This document shows positions 21,060 through 31,864 of a DNA stretch of 64,000 nt, piece after piece. The DNA is taken from contig OU744725.1 in NCBI GenBank assembly GCA_916613615.1, positions 54,211,575-54,275,574 of the forward strand, read 5' to 3'. Source of the stretch: Steromphala cineraria (taxonomy: Eukaryota; Mollusca; Gastropoda; Trochida; Trochidae). A program made the translations under genes and the position numbers. A model generated the notes under the pieces. That model was not told the DNA's origin. It worked only from the letters and a program-made list of their open reading frames with translations, and did not search any database. Positions within the stretch are counted from its first letter, which is position 1; each line of letters begins with the position of its first letter.

Positions 21060-21240
21060 TATCCCGCATAGTGCTGTGGTTAGTGTGTTCGGCTTTGGAT
21101 CAAGAGGTCTGGGGTTCAATTGAATCAAATCCTGCCAGGGGCTCAGCAACTTTGTCTGCAGTAGAGAACTATTCTACAATAAGTAAGATTTGAGTGCAAT
21201 GCTACACTGAATTTAAGTGCTGTACCACCAATACTCATAT
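21060..21240 (+). repeat. tRNA-derived SINE copy
   Basis: GTGGTTAGTGTGTTCGGCTTTGG...GGGGTTCAA resembles pol III A and B boxes. The following GCTCAGCAACTTTGTCTGCAGTAGAGAACTATTCTACA and GAGTGCAATGCTACACTGAATTT match the arms of the SINE foldback at 45684-46116. Degenerate, with an insertion in the B box. Confidence 0.65.
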
Positions 21241-21329
21241 ACTCTTAAAAGCAGGCTTAACTCCAAATCACTTCACCTATGATATACACTGTTTTCTGAT
21301 AACTTTAAGAATGTGCAATATTATTATTT

Positions 21330-22300
21330 ACGCTACGACGTAGTCGGGGGTATATAGCTCTCCGCGTGTCCGTCTGTCCGTGTGTGCGGCCGTCCGAAAT
21401 AGTTTCCGGAGCATTACTTTAAAACTATACCACTTACAAACTTCAAATTTGGTATGGCAGTAGCCTATATGATGCTGTTGTGCCTTTTAGGGGTTTCATC
21501 TCAATGGTTCAAATAATTTTTGAAATTTTGACCAAAAAACGTCCGATTTCTGGACTTTGTCTTGTTTCCGGAGCATAATTAAAAAACTATACCTCTTGGA
21601 AACTTCAAATTTGGTATGACAGTAGCCTATATGATGCTGTTGTGCCTTTTAGGGGTTTCATCTCAATGGTTCAAATAATTTTTGAAATTTTGACCAAAAA
21701 ACGTCCAATATCTGGACTTTGTCTCGTTTCCGGAGCATAATTTAAAAACTATACCACTTGGAAAATTCAAATTTGGTATTGCAGTAGCCTATATGATACT
21801 GTTGTGCCTTTTAGGAGTTTCAACTCCAACGTTCAAATAATTTTTGAAATTTTGACCAAAAACTGTCAGATATTCGGACTTAGTGTCGTTTCCGGATCAT
21901 AATTTAAAAACTATACCACGTGGAATTTTCAAACTTGGTATGGTAGTAACCTATATGATGCTGTTGTGCCTTTTAGAGGTTTTAATTCCAAAGTTCAAAT
22001 TATATTTAAAATTTTTACCACTGCAAAGAATACATATATTGGAATGTTGATACCACTGCAAAGATTACATATATTGGAATATAAATTGACCTACGTGGAA
22101 CTGAATGGAAGGTGAGAGTTTGTTGAAAAACATTTATTATCATAGTTATACAAGTTCACACCTATTCAGACAAATTAAATTTTAAAAATACGGTAACAAT
22201 CCTAGGACTTATCAGAACATATGACTTTTCACTATTTTCATCAAGGAAAGACGGTCAAACTACAGGCGGGGGTATGTGAGCTGTGCTCACTTTTGCCTTG
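21330..22300 (+). repeat. Second tandem-core repeat family (160-bp units)
   Basis: A leader with GTCCGTCTGTCCGTGTG is followed by four units starting GTTTCCGGAGCAT (about 21402, 21568, 21728, 21887). Each unit contains ACTATACC, TTCAAATTTGGTAT and GATGCTGTTGTGCCTTTTAG. A tail runs to about 22300 (GGGGGTATGTGAGCTGTGCTCAC). Units decay towards the right. No ORF. Confidence 0.8.
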
Positions 22301-22671
22301 TTATATTGGTATAAACAGTGTTATACGCATCAAAACACATTTCTGAAAATATCCATTGATGTATAAACAATTTCTACCTAAACTTTCAGAAGAACATTGC
22401 TTAACAAATTATTTTACAGGAAGTTATATAGTGTATGGTGTTAACATATCACATTTGAATAATGCAAATATTTATTTGGTCATTACCATCTAGTCATGGA
22501 GAAATCTTCTTATACATAAATCCATTCAATTCATAGACTTTTTTTTTTAATAGAGAATTTGCAGGATATTGTTTCGCTGACATGACAATGCTATCGGCTC
22601 TGCACATGGTTCCGTGGTTCTAAATGCTTTTGTTCCCCTGCCATATTTCGAAAAAAAATTAGTAATTTTTT
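22301..22671. other. Gene-free spacer between repeats
   Basis: AT-rich, with no feature I can support. Confidence 0.4.
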
Positions 22672-24126
22672 AGCTCATCTGGCTTGTAAGGCCCGATGGG
22701 CTTATGGCATGGCATGGTGTCCGGCGTCCGTCCGTAAATTTTGCACATTTTCGACTTCTTCTCCAGAAGCATAAGGCCTAGAAAGCTGAAACTTTGTGTA
22801 CAGACTCTTTAGGTAGGGGGTATTATAATTTATAGCTTTTGTGGCCCCTAACACGGATCACAGGGGCCACGCCCTTAAAATATATTTTCATCTTCTTCTC
22901 CAGACCTAGAAACTAAAACTTTGTGTACAGACGGGGTTATAATTTGTAGCTTTTGTGGCCCCTAATAAGGGTCACAGGGGCTTTATTTACAGACTCATTG
23001 ACAAGTTGGGATTATAATTTATAGCTTTTGTGGCCCCTAATAACAATCACAAAGGGCCACGCCCTTAAAACCTGTTTTCATCTTTGTTCTGTCGAAAACA
23101 GATAACCCCGGCCATAGAATGGCTCCTTAGAGGGTAAAAGACTGCAAAGTAAAGAAAATTTCCGAAATAAGGTTAATATTACACTTCAAATAGCATAATC
23201 AATTCAAAGACCAAAGAACCAGCAGAAAGAAACAGTTTTAGGAGATATTTTATGAGTGCTTCCCTAGAAAATTTCTAACAAGGAGATGTTTACACTGCAG
23301 CATTAAGGAAAGATATTTTACAGCAGCTTCAATCACTTTCAAGTGCCTACACAAGTATGATGAAATAGTCTTCACGTGAAGAACACAATGAGCGTACATT
23401 GCAAAATAATTTAACACGTTAATAACAGTTAAAATATTATCCTTATATAATAAAAAGCAATATACATACACTTTGGTGGGCCTATGAATCCTTACATGCT
23501 TAAAATGTGACAGTGAAAAGGTCAACCATGCGGCTGACAAATCCATACATCAGCCATTCAGGTCCCTTACAAATGTGATGACTATATCCCTAAACCTAAT
23601 CATACTGCTTATACTATTTTCTTCTCCAGAAGCAAAAGGGCTAGAAGCTGAAACTTTGTGTGCAAGCTCCTTGACTAGTGAGGATTATGATTTATAGCTT
23701 TTGCGACCGGGTGGCCCCTATAAACCTATTTTTATCTTCTTCTCCAGAAGCATAAAGTCTAGAAAGCTGAAACTTTGTGAACAGACTTCTTGACTAGTGA
23801 TGACTACACGTATAAGGGCCACAAGGGCTTAAAACCTACCGTTATTTTCATTTGCTTCTTCAGAACCAAAATGCCTAGAAAGCTAAATTCTATTGAAGTT
23901 ACAGTCTTGGTGACCCTATGGCCCCTAAAAAGGGTTTGTTGAACCTTTGGATCCTATACCATAAATTATCAATTGAATACTTGAGCTTTTTCCATTTCTG
24001 TTTTGATTACAGGTTTCTGAAATCACATCATATATATTTAAGTCTAGAATTTGAGACCTTCTGGTCCCTACAAAGGGGGAAATCACATTGACCACAGCAA
24101 AATTAGATATGAAGCCTGATGAGCTA
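22672..24126 (+). repeat. Tandem-core repeat copy, interrupted in the middle
   Basis: Starts TAGCTCATCTGGCTTGTAAGGCC and ends CTGATGAGCT, followed by the usual ACAGAGCCAATGGCTCTATTTTT. Between about 23090 and 23610 the sequence does not match the family, so a block of about 520 bp of unknown origin is inserted or substituted there. The core units on either side are well diverged. Confidence 0.8.
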
Positions 24127-24266
24127 CAGAGCCAATGGCTCTATTTTTGTTCCTTAGTATACCATTTTTTCTTTTCTTAGATATTGACCTTTTTGATTGT
24201 CACATGCTCATGTTTCTAGTTCCAAAATGTTATGATTTCTTGGCCTTTTCACAACTGTTCTTTTTT

Positions 24267-25110
24267 AGCTCATCTGGCCTGTAAGGCCCGATGGGCTTAT
24301 GGCATGGCATGTTGTCCGGCGTTCGTCTGTCCATCCGTCCGTAAACTTTGTGGAATTTCGACTTCTTCTCCAGAAGCATAAGGCCTAGAAAGCTGAAACT
24401 TTGTGTACAGACTCCTTGCATGGCTAGTGAGGATTATAAATTGTAGCTTTGGGCGACCTATGACCCCTAATAAGGGCCACAGGGGCCATGCCCTAAAAAC
24501 CTATTTTCATCTTCTCCAGAACCATGAGGCCTAGAAAGCTGAAACTTTGTGTACAGACTCCTTGACTAGTGAAGATTATATATTGTAGCTTTGGTGGCCC
24601 TGTGACCCCTAATAAAGGCCACAGGGGCAACACCCTAAAAACCTATTTTCATCTTCTCCAGAAGCATATGGCCTAGAAAGCTGAAACTTTGTGTACAGAC
24701 TCCTTGACTAGTGAGGATGATGAATTGTAGCTTTATAAAAATAATAAAGGCATCAGGAACGTCCTTCAAATCTATTTTCATCTTCTCCTGAAGTATAAGG
24801 CCTTGAAAACTGAAACTTGTCGCCTATAATATACAGTGTTTAAAATATTGCCCGTCAGCCAGTCCTTGAACTGGCTACTTTTTGCCAGGACCGGTTACTT
24901 TTTGGTCAGGACTGGTAATTTTTAAATTTTTTTCTTAAATTTCCCAAAGGAATTGACCAATGAATTTTCAGGACAGGCTAGATTTCCAATCTATTTTATA
25001 CATACTGCTATATACTAAATTTTATGATTGGTGACCCTGTGGCCTCTACAAATGGGGAATCACATTGGCCACACTCTACATCATAGTTGATGATGAAGCC
25101 TGATGAGCTA
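24267..25110 (+). repeat. Tandem-core repeat copy
   Basis: Has the full leader (AGCTCATCTGGCCTGTAAGGCCC, then GGCATGGCATGTTGTCCGGCG and GTCCATCCGTCCGTAAAC). About three good core units follow, then a distinct 3' part, ending TGATGAGCT. Together with the 22672 and 39207 copies it defines the complete element. Confidence 0.88.
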
Positions 25111-25139
25111 CAGAGCCAATGGCTCTATTTTTTTTGGTT

Positions 25140-25945
25140 GACAACTTCTTCATACATATTTTATAACCTCACTTCGAAGTAAGTGTGGGCACTCTGTCCT
25201 TCCGTTCCGTCAATTATCTCAAAAACAGTTAACTCTTACTTTAGATCGACCAAACTTTTGTACACAAGTTGACAATAACTTTGTCTTGAGTAGAGAACAA
25301 TTTTGAATTTTCTGGAATTAAGTTTTCTTGTTGTTTCAATGAACATCACTTTTTGAACAAAAATCAATATACCTAGATGAGAGAAAGTTTCGTACTAGGA
25401 TACACTTGATAATACGCTCCTTCAAAGTGGAAAGCCATGTTATGCCAATTGATTGTGAAGTTTGACTTGGAGTGATTACCAGTTCTAATGCGCCAATAAC
25501 ACCTATGTGAATAAAATATTGGTAATGGGTACACCTGATAATAAATCTATTTCCAGGATATTATTTTTGATAGAATTATTACTCTTGATTTTAAAATAGG
25601 ACCTTGAGTCAAGGTGGGACAAGTTTACTCGACGCCATGACACCTAGGTGAATAAAAGTTTGGTTTTGGATACCCCCATATGATACTTTTAAATGAGTTT
25701 GAAAACCATCCGAATGTTATTTTGGACTGAGTTATTGTCCCTGATTTTGCAATTGTACTTGGAGCCAATAACACATTTGAAGCTCAATGTTTTCTCAAAC
25801 ACTATTACACTTTAGTGAATAAAAATGTTGTTTTTGATACACTTACTTTAATACTGTGATCAAATTTAAAAGAAAGTTAAAAGAATGTATACAATTTCAG
25901 TGCATTGTGAAAAGTTGACTTTTTTCGATCAGATTTTAGTGACGA
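25140..25945 (+). repeat. Third tandem-core repeat family
   Basis: Leader GTGGGCACTCTGTCCTTCCGTTCCGTC is followed by about four diverged units marked by GATACACTTGATAATA-like phrases (about 25400, 25530, 25672, 25838) and GTGAATAAAA. Unit spacing is roughly 130-165 bases. No ORF. Confidence 0.6.
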
Positions 25946-25949
25946 AAGT

Positions 25950-26185
25950 GTCTTATATAGTGTCTATATTACTTGTGTTTTCAATATATCAAGTCAAGAT
26001 TATTTTTTTCTTCATTCATTTTTAAAAAAAACCTTGGAATATGTCACTACATATAAAACGACTTATATAGTTTTATATGTCGTGACAAACATATATTCCA
26101 AGTTTTTTTTTAAAAATGAATGAAGAAAAAAATAATCCTGACTTGATATATTGAAAACACAAGTAATATAGAAACTATATAAGAC
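25950..26185. mobile_element. Foldback MITE (236 bp)
   Basis: Nearly the whole element is an inverted repeat: ends GTCTTATATAGT and ACTATATAAGAC, and inner arms with AATATATCAAGTCA, TTCATTCATTTTTAAAAA and TATATGTCGTGAC. Arms are over 100 bases each. No flanking duplication is obvious. Confidence 0.85.
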
Positions 26186-26214
26186 TTACAATAACTGCAA
26201 AAATTTAGATTTCA

Positions 26215-27325
26215 AAAGAGATTTGGAACCCTATGGCTCAAGGGGCCACATCCTAAAACCTATCTTCATCTTCTATAACAGAATCAAAGGGTTTAGAAAG
26301 CTTAAAAGACAAATCTTTAAAACTGTAAGACCTAGCTCAATGAAACTTGGTACATGGATAAATCATTATGTGCAGATGTGCCTTTTGGGGGTTTCAATTT
26401 TTGGGGATTATTATTTTTAGCAGTTTCCATGGAAACGTATCTCAGAATTTTGTTTCAGGAGCAAAGCTCAAAAACTGTAAGACTCAACCAAACTTGGTAT
26501 GTGGATCAATCATTTTGTGTAGATGTGCATTTTGGGGGTTTTAACTTCTTTCGATTATTATAGCCATTTGTACACAAAGTTTCAGCTTCCTAGACCTTAT
26601 GGTTCTGGCGAAGAAGATGAAAATAGGTTTTTACATCTTCCGCATGCATCGGGCAAGATATGCATTTACAAGAAATTCATATTCACCCTTGCGACAACTC
26701 GACGGGAAAGTTGTGACTCTATCAGCGCCCCCTGTAGGACAAACAGAGTTACGTCCCTTGCGTCAGTCCATCTCGAACTCGAAGCGAAATTTAATTTCTA
26801 ATTAATCCCTTAGTTACATTGTGACAACAGTCATAAAAACGATGCATGAATATAGGTCACCAAAATACTGCATAGAATAAGGCTGTATCTCTCAGTTTCT
26901 ATTTAGAAATCGCATCGTTTTATTACAGTTTTGTGTGCTCAATTGAAACATATCCTCGCTTTTGATTGGCCTACACCATAGCTCAATAATCAGGCTACTT
27001 CCTGTCACAACTTTCCCTTCGAGTTGTCCCAAGGGTGAATATGATTTATAATCCTCACTAGTCAAGGAGTCTGTATACAAGGTTTCAGCTTTCTAGGCCT
27101 TATGGTTCTGGTAAAGGAGATGGAAATAGGTTTTAAGGGTGTGGCCCTTATGTTGCACAGCCCTGTCAGGGCCACCAAGGCTACAATTTATTATCCTCAC
27201 TGGCCAAGGACTTTCTAGGGCTTGTGGTTCTGGAGAAGACAAAATTCCATTAAGTTTACGGACGGACAGACGCCAGACGCCATGCCATGCCATAAGCCCA
27301 TCCGGCCTTACAGGCCAGATGAGCT
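26215..27325 (-). repeat. Tandem-core repeat copy, inverted and invaded
   Basis: Read on the minus strand it starts AGCTCATCTGGCCTGTAAGGCCGGATGGGC at 27325 and shows core phrases (complement of AAGGCCTAGAAAGCTGAAACC). A separate MITE sits at 26678-27043. The left part (about 26292-26565) has two 137-bp plus-strand units (AAAACTGTAAGAC, AACTTGGTA, TGGGGGTTT) resembling the second tandem-core family. Confidence 0.75.
26678..27043. mobile_element. MITE inserted in the tandem-core repeat
   Basis: Inverted ends of about 38 bp: CATATTCACCCTTGCGACAA at 26678 and TTGTCCCAAGGGTGAATATG ending 27043, both continuing into a shared GGGAAAGTTGTGAC-type inner arm. The 290-bp interior has no ORF. Confidence 0.8.
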
Positions 27326-27383
27326 ATAAATGAATTTCTTCTCAGTAAATCTCATAGAATAGTTTGCTTGTTCTTACTCAAAA

Positions 27384-27580
27384 TAAATTAAAGGTGTTCA
27401 AACAAAAATGTCTGCCAATGAACTTTATGTAAATCTTTATAACTTTTTCTCTGACTATTGATGATTGTTTAAAAACTGTGTAATGAGATTTTTGACACTA
27501 TCAAAGTAATATTTTTAATTATCAATGAAGAAGTGAAGATATTAAATTTTCAAAAATAAATTGCAACTGTCCCTTTAAAC
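27384..27580 (-). mobile_element. TTAA-type 'GGGGCAGTAG' MITE, diverged partial copy
   Basis: On the minus strand it opens TTTAAAGGGACAGTTGC and contains AAAAATCTCATTACACAG, ATCATCAATAGTCAGAG and CATTGGCAGACATTTTTGTTTGAACACCTTTAATT, all matching the 44817 copy. The 3' third is missing. Confidence 0.7.
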
Positions 27581-28419
27581 ATTGTGTTTACTGATGACAT
27601 TGTATTCAGCAGTATCCATACGATCGATCAACAGGATTCTTGTGAATGATTTCACTGATAGTCTTAAGTTAAATTGTAAAGCCTTGTTGGCTTGATATCT
27701 CACTTGGTGGATACACAGACAGCAAATGAACAGTTTTCAATTTCTAATGAATGTGGTATCTCATGAATATTTCAAAAGCCTGATTGCAGACATTTTTAAG
27801 TCTTCAAATTTGGTCACATCTTACATTGAGTTATTCAGCAGACACAAGTTGCTTTTGATGATACTGTATAACTATTTCTCTGCTTTGATAACATTGATTA
27901 CATGAGTTTTCATCATAAATTATGTTTTGTGAAGGCCGTCAAATGGCAGATGGGGTATTGTGATCTAATTTCTTCCTTGTTGCTCAATAAAAGTGTGTAT
28001 AAAGGCAGTTGATGAAACAGTCATAGACATTAACTTTCAATTACCATTTAACCTATATTTAAGTAAATATTGTCTGCATTAATAATACTGCTGTCCTTAA
28101 CATATGAAAAGTACACTTGCAAAATTTGCATCACTAAAAGTTTACTTTTTTTCAAATAGTATGTTTGATTCATTTCTATGAGAACTCACAACTAACATTT
28201 ATTCTTATGTTTTGATTTCAGGTATGATGAATATCAAGATGTACTCTACTTCTGTAAATGTCAACTGACTGACCTTCAAATGTGAATGAATGTAGATATT
28301 TTGATATGAAGTAAACAATTTGAACCATTATTCTCAGATTTGTTTTTGAAATTATTCTTATTGTCTTCTTGTTTGCATGTGTTCATTAGAAGGTTTAGAC
28401 GTTGATAACATTCAGAGGA
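27581..28419. other. Gene-poor stretch with one exon-like block
   Basis: A good acceptor (TGTTTTGATTTCAG) precedes 28222. One frame runs 20 codons (YDEYQDVLYFCKCQLTDLQM) to a TGA at 28283-28285, entered in phase 2, which matches the candidate exon at 20861-21001. No AATAAA follows nearby. Otherwise nothing is seen. Confidence 0.3.
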
Positions 28420-29812
28420 TGTCGGTTTACTTAGTATAATGTTCAAAGGACTTTGATTTACAACGTTCAGAGGCTGGTTAACAAAGTTTGAGAAACATTA
28501 ATTCATGACCTGCAGTGGACATGATTGAATAATGTTGTTTTGGACGTTTGTTTATGACATTCAGGGGAGGTTATGTCACATTGTTCTACTAACGTTTGTT
28601 AACAACATTCAGAGGACGTTGGTTTACGACATTAAGAGGACGTTTGTTGACAACATTCAAGGTATATTGGTTTACAACATTCAAGGGAGGTTTGTTTCCA
28701 GTGTTAAATTGAAGTTTTTTTTGCAATGTTGAGATGACGTCAAACATAACGTTTGAATCGCATAAGAAGGACAACGTTATCTGAATGTTGGTATTGTAAC
28801 GTTACAAAATAATGTTAGAATGACGTTAAAATGAATCTATTGGTAACGTTTGAAAAAAACGTTGCCAGAACATTAGTTTTGTAACGTTTTAAACTAACGT
28901 TAAAATAAATCTACAAATAACGTCATTATAACATTAGAAAAGAACATTACTCGTATGTTGGTTTTAAAACGTTATAAAACGACGTTAGAATTACGTTCTA
29001 AGGAATCGACAAATAACATTAAGAAAAAGGTTGTCACAACATAACTATTGCAACGTTAAAATTACATAATAACGAACCTACAAATAACGTCATAATAACA
29101 TTAGAAAATAACATTACCTAGATGTTGGTTTCATAACGTTATAAATCGACGTTTGAATAACATTTTAAGGAATCTACAAAAAACATCTAAGAAAACGTTG
29201 CCAGGAAGTTGATTTTGTAACGTTACAAAATTACGTAAAAAGATGTCCACAAATTATATCATGATAACATCAGAAAATAACGTTATGTGGATGTTGGTAT
29301 AATAACATTACAAGTCAACGTTTGAATGACGTTAAAAGGAATCTACAAATAATGTCCAAGAACAACGTTTCCAGAATGTTGGTTTTGTAACGTTACACAA
29401 TTACGTTAAAAATACGTAAAAAGGAATCTACAAATTACGTCAAAATAACATAAGAAAACAACGTTGCCATAACATTGGTTTTATAAGGTTATCAAATTAC
29501 GTTAAAATTACGTAAAAAGGAATCTACAAATGACGTAAAACTAACATTAGAAAATAACATTTCCCCGACGTTGGTTTCATAACGTCATTAAACAACATTA
29601 CAACAACGTTTGAATGACGTTATAAGGAATCTACAAATAACGTTGGGGCAAAACGTTGGCACAACATTGGCTTTGTAACGTTACGAAATTACGTCAAAAT
29701 TACGTAAAAAGGAATCTACAAATTACGTCAAAATAACATTATAAAATAACGTTATTGACACCTTCACACGACGTTGCCACAACGTTGTGACAACGTAAAA
29801 TTGTTTGCTGGG
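28420..29812. repeat. ACGTT-rich tandem array (about 88-bp units)
   Basis: The anchor phrase GGAATCTACAAAT or a variant recurs about 11 times from 28830 to 29710, 75-105 bases apart. Between anchors come alternating phrases AACGTTGCC.GAACATTGGTTTTGTAACGTTA and AATAACATTAGAAAATAACATTACC.GATGTTGGTTTCATAACGTTA. This suggests a dimer of about 175 bases. The left third (28420-28780) has a looser ACATTCAGAGGACGTT pattern. The right end is sharp: AACGTTGTGACAACGTAAAATTGTTTGCTGGG. TGCTGGG/CCCAGCA-type ends suggest a DNA transposon terminus, but the mate end is not found. Confidence 0.75.
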
Positions 29813-29814
29813 AA

Positions 29815-31490
29815 ACCACTATAACCCGTTAGCGTGGATGGTAGCGTGGATGACCGCTGTGAGGTTGCCACTGCGCTGGCTACCGCCTCCAAGAATCCTG
29901 CGCTCCTCATTCCATCTTGGAGACAACCCAGACGTGCAGATGGAGAACCTGAGGGTTCTCGTGCACCCGTCTGCTTGGGTTGCTCCTGAGAAGGTCCCAC
30001 CTGGTTGGCAGGGGAACCGGCTCCTGAGCGCAGAGTCTCCGGAGGGGAACATACCACGGCCTTGCCGGCCACTTAAGTGCAACTTTTGCAACCACTTGAG
30101 TCAGAATGGCAGGGGGGGGGGGGGGGTGGAAAGCGTAAGCGTCCATCACCTCCCATCCTAACGCGAGCGGGTCTAATTCCCATGCCAGGGGGTCTGGTAC
30201 TGGGGATACGTATACCGGCAGCTGGTGATTGAGCCGTGTCGTGTCGGCACTAGGTCCGACTTGTCCAGATTGACAAGCCAACCTACTCGTCTGAACAGAG
30301 CGATCACAAAGTCCCTTTGTCTGGTCAGAACTGACGGGGAGCAGTGGCTCCCGAACCCGTTGTCCAGGTACATCGCGAACTGGATGTCGTGCCTGTGAAG
30401 GAACTGGACGATTGGTTGGGTCACCCGAGTGAATAACCAAGGGGCTGTCGAAATCCCGAAGGGCAACACCTTCCACTGGAAGTGATGGGCCGCCAGGACG
30501 AATCGGAGGTACTTGCAATCCGACGGGCAGATTGGGACATGCAAGTACACGTCCTGGAGGTCCAACGACACAATGCGGCTGTATGGTTGTAGCAACCGCA
30601 TGATAGAGAGAGCCGAAAATATGGCGGCCGCTCGAGGTAGGAGCGGTTGAACTATTTCATGTCGTGAATCAGCCGCCATTTTTTTGGGTCCTTTTCCGGT
30701 CTCACGAATAATGGAGAGTAGAACCCGGTGTCAGACCCTGGAGTGGAAGCTCGCTCACCGCCTCCTTGGTGAGTAGGATCTCCATTTGTTCCAGTGTGCG
30801 CGCAAGCCCTTCCGGCTCTAGCGGACGTTCCACTGGCGAACAAGTCAAAGGGGGGCGGTTGTGCACGGGTATACGAAACCCACGCTCCAGCGTCTGACAG
30901 ACATACCTGGCCAGGCCCAACTGCCTCCAGTTGGTCACGAAAGTTGAAAGACGGCCTCCAACGGCCCCATCTCGTACCTCTACCGCTGCCGGCGGCAGGA
31001 GAGGAGGCGCCCAGGAGTCACCTCTTCTTTTGGGTTCCTCCATAGGCGCGTCCGCTGAGAAACGAGGCGGTGACACGTCAGCCCGTGTCAGCGGGTCGCC
31101 CAGTGACTTATCCTACCGCAGGGACCCCACGTCCTACGCCAGGGAGGACGGAATGACAAACTCCCCTGCGTCCTCGGAAATGATGAGGTCCAACCTCTCC
31201 GGCGACACGCGTGTGCCTGTGGCGGCAGACGAACCCGGGGTCGGGCGCCTAGTGGACCTGCAGCGGCTCTGCGACTCTCTCTTCCGGATGGAAGACCGAT
31301 AGCGCCTGTGCTGCTCCGGGGAGAGTTCCTCACACTCGACGCACTGGTTGTCCTCCGGGCAAGTGTTCTTGCACAGGCGACAGACGACATGAGGGTCGTA
31401 ACTCGCCGACTTGCGTGACCCGCACCTTCCGCAGAACGCCCGGTACCGGGTCGCTGAGTCGCAGCGAACAAAGACCATCCCCTGTGCCAC
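29815..31490 (-). pseudogene. Decayed DIRS-lineage retrotransposon (Gag, RT, post-RNase H region)
   Basis: GC-rich remnant distinct from the 2.2-7.4-kb element. In minus-strand order: a Gag-like start with a cysteine cluster (FCGRCGS..., CRLCKNTC, CVECEE) at 31490-31134. Next is an RT leader (GGRLSTFVTNWRQL...GFRIPV) at about 31010-30840. RT core follows (VSLDLQDVYLHVPI, VLPFGISTAPWLFTR, FAMYLDNGF, so YLDN replaces YLDD) at 30679-30240. A frame change then leads to SPVPDPLAWELDPLALGWEVMDAYAF at about 30230-30120, the segment that normally follows RNase H. The RNase H catalytic stretch is missing, implying an internal deletion, and the recombinase is absent. The left edge at 29812 abuts the ACGTT array. 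Several frameshifts; not functional. Confidence 0.85.
30112..30126 (+). repeat. Run of 15 G
   Basis: Fifteen consecutive Gs inside the decayed DIRS polymerase region. On the coding strand they extend a proline run (FHPPPPP). Probably a slippage expansion of a Pro-codon stretch. G-quadruplex formation is possible in principle. Confidence 0.8.
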
Positions 31491-31509
31491 GCGTCAGTCG
31501 ACCCTCCGC

Positions 31510-31862
31510 TCAGCTGCTTCCCAATTGAGGGAGCTCCCCTGAGTTAAGGGCGAGAGCCACGCGCACGAGGTAACGCCCAAGCGCACAAGCACACGTCCAA
31601 CCAAACACCACGCGACTAGCGCACAGCGGAAGAAGTCCAAGACGCGAGACACCTAGTGCCAGGAAGGCGGCAGGCGACCAAGCGCAGGCGAAAACCGAAA
31701 GGCACACGAGACACCAAGCGCCAGGGAGACGCCACGAGACCAAGCGCGGCCGATAATCCAAGCGCAACTAGCGCGCGAGACACCAAGCGCCAAGCGCGAA
31801 CGGGGCACGAGCCAATCCAAGCGCCACACGAGATACCTAGCGCTGTGTCAACTAACAACCCT
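31510..31862 (-). repeat. CAAGCGC-rich leader of the decayed DIRS element
   Basis: CAAGCGC or AGCGC phrases occur about a dozen times in 350 bases (CCAAGCGCAC, CCAAGCGCAGG, CCAAGCGCCAGG, CCAAGCGCGGCC, CCAAGCGCAACTAGCGCG...). The region is very GC-rich against AT-rich flanks and lies directly upstream of the Gag-like start, where the element's promoter or terminal repeat would be. Its short ORFs are by-products of the repeat. Confidence 0.6.
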
Positions 31863-31864
31863 GT

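Noticed and set aside
29805..30161. Plus-strand ORF of 118 codons in GC-rich DNA
   Set aside because: Antisense to the decayed DIRS polymerase; open only because of GC-rich composition and the G run.
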